Below are positions 1 through 9,220 of a stretch of 59,875 nt of DNA, piece after piece. This DNA is from UBA6197 sp047638075 (GTDB taxonomy: Bacteria > Pseudomonadota > Alphaproteobacteria > Rhodobacterales > Rhodobacteraceae): assembly GCF_047638075.1 (NCBI RefSeq), contig NZ_JBLJBV010000028.1, positions 1 through 59,875 of the forward strand, read 5' to 3'. The notes beneath the pieces are model-generated. The model was not told the origin of the DNA and searched no databases. It saw only the letters and a list, made by a program, of their open reading frames with translations. Numbering within the stretch: the first letter of the stretch is position 1; every line of letters starts with the position of its first letter. Both the position numbers and the translations under genes were made by a program.

Positions 1-77
1 AAGCTGACCGAAATTGGGTGAAAAAAACGGCTTGATCAAGACGGATACTCGAGGCTGTCACCATCGGTGAAGGCGGG

Positions 78-300
78 GAGCCGCACTTCGTAGCCATGGC
101 GTTGCGCCACACGACCCCAGTGATGCGATGTTGCGCACGCATCCATTGCTACAATGCAGGCAGGCTGCTCGGCTAAAATCGCGGCAAACCTCGCCCGTGA
201 AAGCGCAATTCTAAAGAACCATCCCCTCTGGCCCGATCGCGCATACTTGCAAGCTGCCTTTTGCCAAGTCGATCGCCAGCATGCTGACCATCGTCGTCAT
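78..300 (-). pseudogene. IS110-family transposase, N-terminal remnant
   Basis: Reading from the ATG at 300, the minus strand encodes an IS110-like N-terminus (MLAIDLAKGSLQVCAIGPEG). A stop at 213-211 interrupts it. The homology continues in another frame as a stretch ending in RVAQRHGYEVRL near position 78, including the family-typical CIVAMDACATSHHWG. The rest of the transposase is absent, so this is an inactive fragment with at least one frameshift. The assignment is from memory of the family. No terminal repeats were found, which fits the weakly bounded ends of IS110 elements. It marks the left edge of the catabolic region that follows. Confidence 0.7.
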
Positions 301-1042
301 CAATCTGCCCTCCAAAAGTGATTTATATAGAACCATCAGGGCATAAAAAAATCCGTTGGGGGGGGCATCCACCGCATCAGTTCAAACCTTTTGATGGCAA
401 TATCCCAAAGGTTCATCGTTCGGATGCGCAAGCTTACGTTGCCATAACCCGTTTTCTTCGGGATTTCCGTTGCAACGCCCTTCGACGTAGCTTCGGGGGG
501 ATACGAATGTAAAGCGCTTTACCGGGCTCCAAACCATCTGTCAGCCCAATTCCAGTAAGCCGCAGCAGGCCATCACCTATATTTTCAGCGACCAAGACGC
601 CGCGCGTCTCCTTTATCGGGCCGATCCTTTGTGGTTGAGCCGTGAGCGTGCCTTTTGCGGCGGTTCACAACTTTCGCCGCAAACTCCCAAGATGCGTGCT
701 GATTTCTCCAGCCCTATCCCCGATAGAGTTAACCGTAACAGTTGTGGTCTGTTGACTGAACTCGGTAGTGCCGTCGCCCCCCTTCACCGCCAACGACGCC
801 GTCATCGGCAAACCCTTCATTGAATGTGATCACATCGCGATCACCTCCTCCACCAACAAGATGATCATCCCGCCCGCCTTCAAGGCTGACACACATTTTG
901 AGCCGATCTGCACTGTTTTCAGATAGCCACAAAGCACCGCCGACGGTGCTCTGCGACATTCCGAAACGGTGAGGATAAGTCCAATCCGTCGGCAAGAAAT
1001 TCGAGGCGTTCGGCGTTTGGCCCGACACCTCAAAGCCCGCGC
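301..1042. other. Gene-poor stretch with possible decayed coding sequence
   Basis: I see no intact gene in these 742 bases. Two open frames without a usable start look protein-like. One is minus 664-434 (about 76 codons, ending in a basic stretch KLRRRALQRKSRRKR). The other is plus 756-926 (about 56 codons, containing AVIGKPFIECDHIAIT). I cannot assign either to a family. Together with the neighbouring transposase fragment they suggest a decayed insertion zone, but they could also be chance open frames in GC-rich DNA. Confidence 0.35.
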
Positions 1043-1405
1043 CTATCGCGCTATTTCAGGGTTTCGCGCGATGACGATCATCTCGACGCGCATACCCGGC
1101 CGGGCCAGGGCAACGCCGCCTGTCGCGCGTGCGGGCGGGTCTTTACGGTCGACCCATTCATCCCAGACCGCGTTCATTCCGGCAAAATCGCCCATGTCTG
1201 CCAGCCAGACCTGAACCGATGCTATGTCGGCCTTGGTTGCGCCGACCTTGGCAAGAACTGCATCTATATTGTCCAGAACCTGCCGGGTCTGAACAGAGAT
1301 GTCGGCAGAAAGGTCATTGGGAACCTGCCCCGCCAGATAGATAATATCGCCAAGGATAACGGCTTCACTCATGCGCGGGCCGGGGTTCAGACGTGTGAGG
1401 GTCAT
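1043..1405 (-). CDS. RidA/YjgF-family protein (first of two)
   Basis: This 120-residue protein has the usual length of the RidA family. The family consists of trimeric cytosolic proteins that hydrolyse reactive enamines and imines or act as dedicated enzymes in catabolic clusters. The substrate-binding arginine is present as R93 in PPARATGGVALA, followed by E108 in VEMIVIA near the C-terminus, as in deaminase-competent members. The start at 1405 follows AGGACATAGC. It is the last gene of a minus-strand run (aldehyde dehydrogenase, dipeptidase, BCCT, 558-residue protein, DUF3726 protein), 12 bases after the DUF3726 stop. It probably handles an imine or enamine formed in that pathway; the substrate is inferred only. 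Confidence 0.88.
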   Translation of the reverse strand: MTLTRLNPGPRMSEAVILGDIIYLAGQVPNDLSADISVQTRQVLDNIDAVLAKVGATKADIASVQVWLADMGDFAGMNAVWDEWVDRKDPPARATGGVALARPGMRVEMIVIARNPEIAR

Positions 1406-1417
1406 GCTATGTCCTGA

Positions 1418-2146
1418 TCAATCATTGTCGCTGGTGGTCGCCCCGGCGCCGCGGCGCGAGGCATCGGACGCCGGCACGGTCGTGCGCAGCGCAAGGGCAT
1501 TCAGCCCGCGGAGCGTCGAGGCCGACAAAGCGGGTATTGCCGGTGGCGCAGAGGATGCAAGAAGCTTGCTTTCGTGCCGGGGCTCAAGGGTCAGATCCGC
1601 GGATGCCACGCCCGAAAGTTTGCGCATCGTTTGGTTGTCGAGGGCTCCATCTGCCGATATTACCGCCGCTCCACCGTCCCACATCAGCGCCAGATCCGAA
1701 CCAGTAACTTGGGCCGCCCGGGCCAGAAACGGCACGATAAGCACGGGTTGGCTGACCGCCGCCGTGGTGATCGGCGCGTGGGCCGGACCGGACTCGAGGG
1801 CGGCGTGATCGTCCAGCGCGGACCCCAGGGCAATCGGGCAAAGGGCGGCACCTTGCGTTGAATGCCAAAAACGGTCGCGGATTTCGAGGGAGGGCACTGG
1901 GAAGCGACCGTCCGTGAAAGCGACAAGATGGGTCAGCAGCGCGGTCGCACCATCAATGCCGTTTGCCGCCAACCAGCCTGCCGCAAAGCCTGCCTCTTCG
2001 GCCACCCCCCAAGGCATGCCCGCGCCGCGCGCTGCCTTTAGGCAAAGCGTCTCGATCTCATTACGCGACAACTGGGTCAGCGGCGCGGGGTTGGCCGGAT
2101 AGACCGTCGCAGACACGGTTGGATCACAGGGTTCTTCGCGGCTCAC
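1418..2146 (-). CDS. DUF3726 family protein
   Basis: A 242-residue protein that resembles the DUF3726 family, whose function is not established to my knowledge. The recognisable part is near the N-terminus (SRNEIETLCLKAARGAGMPWG, then AEEAGFAAGWLA), followed by an alanine-rich body with no transmembrane segment or catalytic motif I recognise. The start is taken as GTG at 2146, overlapping the stop of the upstream gene (GTGA), which implies translational coupling. The frame is open 22 codons further upstream inside the neighbour, but that extension has no support. Its tight coupling to the 558-residue protein suggests the two act together. Confidence 0.75.
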   Translation of the reverse strand: MSREEPCDPTVSATVYPANPAPLTQLSRNEIETLCLKAARGAGMPWGVAEEAGFAAGWLAANGIDGATALLTHLVAFTDGRFPVPSLEIRDRFWHSTQGAALCPIALGSALDDHAALESGPAHAPITTAAVSQPVLIVPFLARAAQVTGSDLALMWDGGAAVISADGALDNQTMRKLSGVASADLTLEPRHESKLLASSAPPAIPALSASTLRGLNALALRTTVPASDASRRGAGATTSDND

Positions 2147-3819
2147 AAGTAGTCCTCCTGGCTCAGATCTTCCGGGTAAGGCATGTCCTGGAACAGGCTG
2201 ATCCGCACCCATTTATCGGATCGCGGGTCAAACCTGCTCGCGCCAAAGAATGCCAACTTGCAGCGCATCAGGTCGATAGGCAGCATCTGTTCACCGATCA
2301 GATTGTCGCACACTTCGGCAAAGGGATGACGGGCCGTAATCTGCACCCGGCGCAAGATAAACCGGTGTTCGGGAAAGCGCATCAGAAAGGCGGCAACCGT
2401 CAGGGTATCGTCCTGTTCGGCCAAGGCTGAATGCAACTCGCTTGCCAGCCGCGCGGTGCATAGCGGCTGTTCAAGGGCGGCGCCCTCTTCCAGCATACGG
2501 TCACCTATCCGGGGTTCGAGCTTTTCTTCCGAGACATACCAGAACTGAGCCGAATTCTTCGGTTGTGCAAAATCAATCTCCAATGCCCAGCCATAGTGGT
2601 CGCGCAAAAGACCGCGCAGGGTTGCGATGGACATGGCCCCGTCGATCCGCTGGTTGGCTGTTTCGTCGGCAGACATGCACGCGCCCAGATCATCAATCAG
2701 ATCGCCGTGCGGTTCCAGCATCAGTGACAATAGCGCCTCTTGCCCCTCAAGGCTGAGGGCGCCCTCCCCCCAGCGCCAGAGCGCATCCCAAGGGTGCCCC
2801 CCGGGGCCAGGCCATTGGGCAAGCCGGATATCTATCTGTGTCAGGTCAGCCCGCAGATCTGCCAGCTTGGCAACTTGTATTGGATGCTCGGACCGCCACA
2901 GATCGGCGTTTTGCTGAAAGGCTTGAAGGGCGCCCTGCAGCGCCTGGACGCGCTCAGGGCTTGCATCTTGCTGCGCGCGAACGCGGGCCAGGGCCTCTTC
3001 GCGGGCCATGGCCCAATTGTTCAAGAGCGTCGGATGGCGCACGAGAAAGGGGGCCATACCGAGGCCGGTGGAATTTCCGACACCCAACGACCGCTTGATC
3101 GCAGGTGCCAGCCGGACCGCTTGCGCCCCGCCTTTTGCGGCAGCCATATGATCTACAAGGTCGGCACAAAAGGCCCGCGTCAGCCAGACTGACAGCATCT
3201 CGGCCTGAAATGGCGCGCACAACTCCTCGCGCTCGGAAATCTGGGCGCGGTCGGCGGCGCCGAACTTGCCGGTGCCGTAGACGGCAGTGGTGCGCATCAG
3301 ATAGCCGACGGCCTCCACCTCGGCGCGATCGGGTTGCAGACCCTGCGACAACCGTTCAATCACATGCGCAAAAAGCCGGACCGAACGGTTGGCGCGGCTA
3401 AGGGACAACTCTTTGGGTGAGATGCGGCCCGCCTCTTGCAGCGGCACGTTCGCTTGTAGACGGTCCAGATCGGCGGGGCTCGGGTCGCCGTCGAATAGTG
3501 TAAATGTCGCATCCCAAGCGGTGGCGATAACCCGGTCGGACCGCATGCTTTCAGGCAGATCATGGGCAAAAGCCACCAGGCTGTAGGTGCGCACCGGGCC
3601 AATCGCACGATAGACCGCGCGCCCCACGCCCCTTGCGTCGATTTCCCATAGGGGGCGATCAAAGCACCAGCCATCGGCCTGCATCCGACGCAGCATCTGG
3701 CGCAGGAACGACAGCCGCGTGGGATGGGCCGAGCCCATCCGGTCAAGACGCATAACCTGCGACGGCGGGCGGCGGAACGCTGCGGGTTGGGGCATTTGGG
3801 TCGAAGGCGCGCGGTTCAT
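2143..3819 (-). CDS. Conserved-looking protein of unknown function, 558 residues
   Basis: I do not recognise a family for this protein. It has no signal peptide and no clear membrane segments. Features that look conserved are a central GVGNSTGLGMAPFLVRHP stretch around residues 240-260, a following charged and probably helical region, and an acidic C-terminus (MPYPEDLSQEDYL). The start is taken as ATG at 3819 with AAGGA nine bases upstream; a TTG nine bases further upstream is less likely. It is 64 bases downstream of the BCCT gene stop and overlaps the DUF3726 gene by four bases. Context suggests a cytosolic enzyme or accessory factor of the linked catabolic pathway. Confidence 0.75.
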   Translation of the reverse strand: MNRAPSTQMPQPAAFRRPPSQVMRLDRMGSAHPTRLSFLRQMLRRMQADGWCFDRPLWEIDARGVGRAVYRAIGPVRTYSLVAFAHDLPESMRSDRVIATAWDATFTLFDGDPSPADLDRLQANVPLQEAGRISPKELSLSRANRSVRLFAHVIERLSQGLQPDRAEVEAVGYLMRTTAVYGTGKFGAADRAQISEREELCAPFQAEMLSVWLTRAFCADLVDHMAAAKGGAQAVRLAPAIKRSLGVGNSTGLGMAPFLVRHPTLLNNWAMAREEALARVRAQQDASPERVQALQGALQAFQQNADLWRSEHPIQVAKLADLRADLTQIDIRLAQWPGPGGHPWDALWRWGEGALSLEGQEALLSLMLEPHGDLIDDLGACMSADETANQRIDGAMSIATLRGLLRDHYGWALEIDFAQPKNSAQFWYVSEEKLEPRIGDRMLEEGAALEQPLCTARLASELHSALAEQDDTLTVAAFLMRFPEHRFILRRVQITARHPFAEVCDNLIGEQMLPIDLMRCKLAFFGASRFDPRSDKWVRISLFQDMPYPEDLSQEDYL

Positions 3820-3883
3820 CGGGTTCAATCCTTCCAGGATAGTAAGGCGGGGGCAGCCAAAGCCGCCCCTGCGACGGATCAGA

Positions 3884-5428
3884 TCACTTGCGACCCAGCA
3901 TCAGGGTGATGCGCAGCGCGTCCCAAAGCGAGGGCAGCAGCACCAGAGAGACCGGCACCGCCGTCACCACGATAAAGCTTTGCAGCTTGCCGATGCCGCC
4001 CGCCCCCGTTGAGATCAGGATGAGCGCCATCACCCCCATTGTCAGACCCCAGAAGGCACGCAGCGGGGTGGACGGCTCGCCGTCGGACATCGAGGCCGAG
4101 ATGACATAGCTCATTGAATCGCTCGTGGTTGCCACGAACATCATCGTCAGAACCAGAAACAGGATCGACAGGACCAGACCCGAGGGCATCGCCTGCGTGA
4201 TGGCCAGCAACCCGGCAGGCAGGTTGAAGCCCTCGAACGGGCCAGAGATGATACCGGGTGTGGTCATCTCGAACGAGATGCCTGAACCGCCGATGATGGT
4301 GAACCAGAAGTTGGTGATCAGCGGGGCGGCGATCGACAGGGTCAGAATGATTTGGCGGATCGACCGACCGCGGCTGACACGGGCGATGAAGATGGCCATC
4401 AGCGGGCCATACCCCATGAACCAGCCCCAGAAGAACACGGTCCACCAACCCAACCAGCCGGGATCACCGAACACGCCGGCTTCGCCACGATAAAGCGCCA
4501 TCTGAAAGAAGTTCTCAAAATAGACGCCCATGCCACCCACAAAGCCCGACAGGATTGCCGCCGTCGGCCCGAACACCAGAAGAAAGCCCAGAAGTCCAAG
4601 TGCAAGGATCACGTTAAGCGTGGACAAAAGCTGAATGCCTTTCGACAGGCCCGAAATGGCCGAGATCGTATAAAGGGCAACCAGCGCCAGAATGACCACC
4701 GCCTGCGTGGCAAAACTATCGGGAATGCCGGTCAATGCGTTCAACCCATAGGACATTTGCAGACCCAGAAAGCCGATCGGGCCCACGGTTCCCGCCACCA
4801 CGGCGATGACGCAGGACGCATCGGCAATCAGGCCAATCGGCCCATGTATCGCACGCTCACCGAAAACCGGATAAAGCAGTGTGCGCGGTGCCAGCGGCAG
4901 CCCTTTGTCATAGTGGTAATGCATCAGCATAACGGTGGTCAGCGACCCCAGAATTGCCCAAGCCAGAAAGCCCCAATGCAAAAAGCTTTGCGCCAGGGCC
5001 GCGTTTGCACGCACCTGCGGATCAGTGCCCAGATCGCCAAAAATCGGCGGCGCAGACAGGAAATGCGCGATCGGCTCGCCCGCAGCCCAAAACACGCCGC
5101 CACCGGCCAAAAGCGTGCACATGATCATCGAGCCCCAGTTGAACAGTTTGAACTCGGGGACCTCCAGCCCGCCCAAAACGGCCTTGCCGCCGGGCAAGAC
5201 ACACAGCACCAACCCAATCAGGAAGGTAGCCAAAAGCAGTATCTGCCAGTAAAGGCCAAAATACCGCGCCGAGAAGGCAAACGCAGCGTCGACAAGGGCC
5301 GACAGGCCATCAATGTCGAGAAAGGCGTAAGCGCAAAACAGCAGGATGAACCCGCCCGTCACCGCGAATAGCGGTATATCCACCCGGCCAAGCCAAGTGC
5401 GACCTTCTGTTATGGTAATGTCTGCCAT
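3884..5428 (-). CDS. BCCT-family transporter (betaine/carnitine/choline type)
   Basis: A 514-residue inner-membrane protein with about twelve hydrophobic segments, the normal size for BCCT carriers, which import quaternary ammonium or sulfonium compounds with sodium or protons. The family signature is visible as FFWGWFMGYGPLMAIFIAR, with RVSRGRSIRQI after it, and an aromatic-rich region is seen earlier. The start at 5428 is preceded by GGAGGAACGGAA; an upstream in-frame extension of 17 codons overlaps the dipeptidase gene and is rejected. The gene lies 37 bases after the dipeptidase-like gene in the same direction. The substrate is likely an onium compound consumed by the surrounding enzymes. 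Confidence 0.92.
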   Translation of the reverse strand: MADITITEGRTWLGRVDIPLFAVTGGFILLFCAYAFLDIDGLSALVDAAFAFSARYFGLYWQILLLATFLIGLVLCVLPGGKAVLGGLEVPEFKLFNWGSMIMCTLLAGGGVFWAAGEPIAHFLSAPPIFGDLGTDPQVRANAALAQSFLHWGFLAWAILGSLTTVMLMHYHYDKGLPLAPRTLLYPVFGERAIHGPIGLIADASCVIAVVAGTVGPIGFLGLQMSYGLNALTGIPDSFATQAVVILALVALYTISAISGLSKGIQLLSTLNVILALGLLGFLLVFGPTAAILSGFVGGMGVYFENFFQMALYRGEAGVFGDPGWLGWWTVFFWGWFMGYGPLMAIFIARVSRGRSIRQIILTLSIAAPLITNFWFTIIGGSGISFEMTTPGIISGPFEGFNLPAGLLAITQAMPSGLVLSILFLVLTMMFVATTSDSMSYVISASMSDGEPSTPLRAFWGLTMGVMALILISTGAGGIGKLQSFIVVTAVPVSLVLLPSLWDALRITLMLGRK

Positions 5429-5465
5429 TTCCGTTCCTCCCCGAACGTACTGTGATGACTGCGCC

Positions 5466-6479
5466 CTATTCCGCAGCACGTCTTTCCCTGACCGAAGTCG
5501 CTACTTGCGGCCCAAAGCTCTTGTCGAAAAATGCGTGCCAGTTGCCACCCATGACCCCGCCTATGGTGGTGGCGTCCATGCCGCTGGCAAGCAGCCCGTC
5601 GCGGATGCGCCCGAAATCGCGGTTGTCGTGAAACCACGCGGGCATTGCAGGAAACCCCGGTGCATCGGCGCTGCCTTCGCCATAGTCGATGGTCTTGGTC
5701 CAACGCCCGACACGCATCCATTCCACGATGCTGTCGGGCTGATCCTGACAAAGATCCGTGCCAATACCAACGCCCGTCGGACCCACCAGATCGACGGCGC
5801 GCGCGACCATGTCGCACCAGGACTGCAAGGTGCAGGCGCTGCCATCCTTCAGGTGGTGCGGATAGGCCGATAGCCCCAGCATCCCGCCGCTTTCCCCAAG
5901 CGCCCGCAAAAGCCAATCGGATTTGTTGCGCAGTGCCGGATGCCAGCTTGACGGGTTGGCATGGGTGATCGTGATGGGACGCGCCGAATGTTCGATCGCA
6001 TCCATGGTAGAGCGTTCGCCCGAATGGCTCATGTCCACGACAAGACCCACGCGGTTCATCTCGGCCACAATGGCGCGGCCCATCCGCGTAAGGCCGGTAT
6101 CTTCGGCCTCGTAGCAGCCAGAGGCCAAGAGCGACTGGTTGTTGTAGGTTAGCTGCATGAAGCGCAGGCCCAAGGTGTGCAGCACTTCCACAAGGCCGAT
6201 ATCATCCTCAATGCAGGATGGGTTCTGCGAGCCGAAAAAGATTGCCGTCCGCCCCGTCTCGCGCGCCAGTGCAACGTCGGCTGCGTTGCGACCCTGAAAA
6301 ATCAGGTCCGGGTGCAACTCGAACCAACGGTTCCAGCGCTCGATGTTCAGCACCGTTTCGCGGAAGGTCTCGTGATAGGTGATCGTGACGTGAACGGCAT
6401 CGACGCCACCTTTGCGCATCTGGCGGAAGATTTTTTCCGACCAGTTGGCATATTGCAGACCGTCGATCAGCAGGCTCAT
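5466..6479 (-). CDS. M19 (membrane dipeptidase-like) metallohydrolase homologue with altered metal site
   Basis: A 337-residue protein related to renal/membrane dipeptidases (peptidase M19, amidohydrolase-like TIM barrel). Two family histidines are visible: H152 in DMSHS and H173 in ITHAN, and NKSD plus GIGTDLCQD also fit the fold. The N-terminal HxD zinc motif (normally DGHND) reads D6-G-L-Q-Y, and the bridging glutamate position appears as FGSQNPS, so three usual ligands seem replaced. It may bind one metal or act on an unusual substrate. Start ATG overlaps the aldehyde dehydrogenase stop (ATGA) and has GGAGAGCCGCA upstream. No signal peptide is seen, so it is probably cytosolic. Confidence 0.82.
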   Translation of the reverse strand: MSLLIDGLQYANWSEKIFRQMRKGGVDAVHVTITYHETFRETVLNIERWNRWFELHPDLIFQGRNAADVALARETGRTAIFFGSQNPSCIEDDIGLVEVLHTLGLRFMQLTYNNQSLLASGCYEAEDTGLTRMGRAIVAEMNRVGLVVDMSHSGERSTMDAIEHSARPITITHANPSSWHPALRNKSDWLLRALGESGGMLGLSAYPHHLKDGSACTLQSWCDMVARAVDLVGPTGVGIGTDLCQDQPDSIVEWMRVGRWTKTIDYGEGSADAPGFPAMPAWFHDNRDFGRIRDGLLASGMDATTIGGVMGGNWHAFFDKSFGPQVATSVRERRAAE

Positions 6480-7927
6480 TGCGGCTCTCCTGCGGCGACA
6501 TAGGCAGTTTTGACGGTGGTGTAGAACTCGGCGGCATAGCTGCCCTGTTCACGCGGCCCAAAGCTGGAGGCCCCCCGCCCGCCGAACGGCACATGGTAGT
6601 CGGTGCCAGCGGTGGGCAGGTTCACCATCACACACCCCGCACGCATGTTGGCGCGGAAATGGCTGGCGCGCGACAAGCTGCGCGTCATGATACCGGCCGT
6701 CAGGCCAAACTCGCTGTCATTGGCGATGCTTAGCGCCTCGGCATAGCTGCCGGTCTTGATAACACAGGTGATCGGCGCGAACATCTCTTCACGGTTGATC
6801 GCCATGTCGTTGCGGGTACGGGCAAATACCGCAGGTGCCATGAACAGGCCAGTGGTTGGCCGTTCCAGCCGGTCGCCGCCGCAAAGCAGCTCGGCGCCCT
6901 CGGCACGGCCCTTGGCTATATAGTCCAGGTTCTGCACAAGTTGCCCTTCGCTGACAACCGGGCCGATCTGGGTGCCCTCTTCCAGTGCGTGACCCACCTT
7001 GAAGGCCTGTGCCGCCTTTACCAGGCGCTCAACGAAAGCATCGTGCACAGCTTCATGCACGATCAACCGGCTTGCGGCGGTGCATTTCTGCCCGGTGCCG
7101 CCGAAGGCCGCGCCTGCCGCATGGGCAACCGCCAGATCCAGATCGGCATCATCCATGATCAGCATCGGGTTCTTGGAACCCATTTCCATTTGCACCTTGG
7201 TCATATTGGCGACGGCGGCAGCGGCGATGCCACGACCAACCGGAACCGACCCGGTAAAGCTGATCGCATCGACGCTGCGGTTTTCCACCAGCCGCTGGCC
7301 GACCTCACGCCCTGAACCAAGGATCATGTTGAAAACACCCGCCGGAATGTCCTGCCGCGCGATGATTTCGCTCAGCGCCACGGCACTGGCGGGCGTCAGA
7401 TTCGCAGGCTTCCACACCACCGCGTTGCCAAAGGCCAGCGCAGGCGCGATCTTCCAAGCCGGCGTCGCCACCGGAAAGTTCCACGGGCTGATGATTGCCA
7501 CCACACCCACGGGTTCCCGGCGCACGTCGATCTCGACCCCCGGGCGGACACTTTCCGCCAGGTCGCCGTGGTTGCGCAGCGCCTCGGCGGCGTAATAGGT
7601 GAAGAACTGGCCAGCGCGGTAAACCTCGCCCTTGCCTTCTGCGGCGGGCTTGCCCTCTTCGCGGGCGATGATCTGCCCGATCTCCTCGGCGCGCGCCATC
7701 ATTTCGGTTCCAATGGCCATCAGCACATCGTGACGCTTCTGGATACCCGCAGCCCACCAGGCAGGCTGGGCGCGGCGCGCGGCGGCAAGCGCCTGATCAA
7801 GCTGGTCTGCCCCGGCTTGCGCATAATTGCCGATCAGGTCGTCAAGATCTGACGGGTTGCGGTTTTCGATCGTGGTGACGCCTTCCTGCCAGCGTCCGTC
7901 GATGAAAAGATGGGTATTGGAGGTCAT
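6476..7927 (-). CDS. Aldehyde dehydrogenase, 2-oxoglutarate-semialdehyde dehydrogenase type
   Basis: A 483-residue NAD(P)-dependent aldehyde dehydrogenase. The catalytic cysteine is C282 (GGTGQKCTAASR), the general-base glutamate is E248 (QMEMGSKN), and N150 lies in SPWNFP. The C-terminal stretch GTDYHVPFGGRGASSFGPREQG is, from memory, typical of 2-oxoglutarate-semialdehyde dehydrogenases from sugar-acid and hydroxyproline pathways, which suggests a product entering the TCA cycle. It is the first gene of the minus-strand operon and is divergent from a LysR gene 94 bases away, the probable regulator. The substrate assignment is inferred from motif resemblance; other semialdehydes are possible. 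Confidence 0.9.
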   Translation of the reverse strand: MTSNTHLFIDGRWQEGVTTIENRNPSDLDDLIGNYAQAGADQLDQALAAARRAQPAWWAAGIQKRHDVLMAIGTEMMARAEEIGQIIAREEGKPAAEGKGEVYRAGQFFTYYAAEALRNHGDLAESVRPGVEIDVRREPVGVVAIISPWNFPVATPAWKIAPALAFGNAVVWKPANLTPASAVALSEIIARQDIPAGVFNMILGSGREVGQRLVENRSVDAISFTGSVPVGRGIAAAAVANMTKVQMEMGSKNPMLIMDDADLDLAVAHAAGAAFGGTGQKCTAASRLIVHEAVHDAFVERLVKAAQAFKVGHALEEGTQIGPVVSEGQLVQNLDYIAKGRAEGAELLCGGDRLERPTTGLFMAPAVFARTRNDMAINREEMFAPITCVIKTGSYAEALSIANDSEFGLTAGIMTRSLSRASHFRANMRAGCVMVNLPTAGTDYHVPFGGRGASSFGPREQGSYAAEFYTTVKTAYVAAGEPQ

Positions 7928-8021
7928 GGCGGCCCTTTCTGTTTGGAAAATCTATAGACCCTGCTGGTTATTTCAGGCAATCTGGAATTTCTTAACAAAA
8001 CTTCAGAAGAGCTGTAATAAA

Positions 8022-8897
8022 ATGAAACTGGAAATGTTGCGGGTGTTTCAGGTCACGGCCGAGCAGGGCTCGCTTTCCCGGGCGGCAGATATCTTGGGGC
8101 GAACGCCGTCGGCGGTGTCGATGATGCTGGCTCAGTTCGAGGAACACGTCGGCGGCGCGCTGTTTGAAACGGATCGCAAGAACCGCCTGACCGCGCTTGG
8201 CGTTCTGGTTCTTGAGGAAAGCAGCCGTGCGACCGAGGCGTTTGAGCGCAGCACCAACGCCATCCGCCGCCACGCGATGTCGCGCGCCGGATCGGTGCGC
8301 ATTGCGGCCGTGCCATCGGCAACCGTCACCCTTTTGCCGTCCGTCGTCGCCGCATTTCGGCAGGCGCGCCCGGATGTGCGCCTTGAAATCAGCGATGTCG
8401 ACAGTGCCGCCGTGCGCCGCCGCGTGCGCTTCGACGAGGCGGATATCGGCATCCTGTCTGCGTCGCCCACGGACGATTCCGGCGGTACGGTGATCTTGCG
8501 CGACGCGCTTGGCATCGTCTGCCGTGCCGATGGTCCGATCGCCCGGCGGCTTGCAGGCAGCGACCATCAGACGCAATGGGAATTGTTGACGCATGAGCCC
8601 CTGATCACCAACCCGCTGTGTCAGTTGGTCGATAACGAACGCGTTCAGGCCCTGATCGTGCGCAGCACCCTGGAGGCGCGAAACACGACCGCCCTTTTGG
8701 CCTTTGTGCATGCCGGACTGGGGGCAACGATCCTTCCCGAAAGCAGCTTGCAGGCCAAACCCGATGGGTTGCGGTTCATTCAGCCAACCGACCCGGCGGC
8801 GTTCCGCGATATCCGAAAAATTCAACCTGAGGGACGGCGGCTCAGCCCGGTCGCAAAGGCATTCTGGGACGCTCTGCCGATCTTGCAGGACGACTGA
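8022..8897 (+). CDS. LysR-family regulator of the BCCT/dipeptidase/ALDH operon
   Basis: A 291-residue LysR-type regulator. The N-terminal winged helix-turn-helix is clear (MLRVFQVTAEQGSLSRAADI, then TPSAVSMMLAQFEE), followed by a substrate-binding domain with VRIAAVPSATVTLLPSVV. The ATG at 8022 gives the canonical family start; an open frame upstream overlaps the divergent operon and is not credible. The gene is divergent from the aldehyde dehydrogenase gene. The 94-base shared region is the expected site for autoregulation and operon control, and the ligand is probably the pathway substrate or an intermediate. Confidence 0.9.
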   Translation: MKLEMLRVFQVTAEQGSLSRAADILGRTPSAVSMMLAQFEEHVGGALFETDRKNRLTALGVLVLEESSRATEAFERSTNAIRRHAMSRAGSVRIAAVPSATVTLLPSVVAAFRQARPDVRLEISDVDSAAVRRRVRFDEADIGILSASPTDDSGGTVILRDALGIVCRADGPIARRLAGSDHQTQWELLTHEPLITNPLCQLVDNERVQALIVRSTLEARNTTALLAFVHAGLGATILPESSLQAKPDGLRFIQPTDPAAFRDIRKIQPEGRRLSPVAKAFWDALPILQDD

Positions 8898-9220
8898 CGG
8901 CAAATCGGGCTGTTTTGCGGTCAATGCGCCTATCGGCTTAAGGGGTTGTGCTTTTGCCATTAGCCGTTGAACGAACCCGCAGCTTTGTTCACGATCCCAT
9001 GCCGACCCGCCAGAAACACTGACGGGCTTTGAGACGCGGGCGCGCAGTCGTGAGGCGTGTTCCCGTGCGCAATCCGTCCGGACTGGCAGCGGGTCGATAA
9101 AATATCTGGCCATTTCCATTCCCCGCAGACCCTCCTGCTACCTGCGAACCGATCGCGTGATCGCCATCCTTGGCCGGCGGATGTGGCATATTCGGCAAGG
9201 CCATGGCCTGAAACAGAGGC
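8898..9220. other. Intergenic region, no gene seen
   Basis: This stretch separates the end of the LysR gene from the end of the ABC ATPase gene, so it is the tail of two convergent genes. Overlapping open frames on both strands lack recognisable motifs and good ribosome binding sites. I see no clear Rho-independent terminator and no repeat. Confidence 0.5.

Noticed and set aside
4352..5371. 339-codon open frame on the plus strand opposite the BCCT gene
   Set aside because: Rich in glutamine, histidine and arginine as expected for the complement of a membrane-protein gene; no motif.
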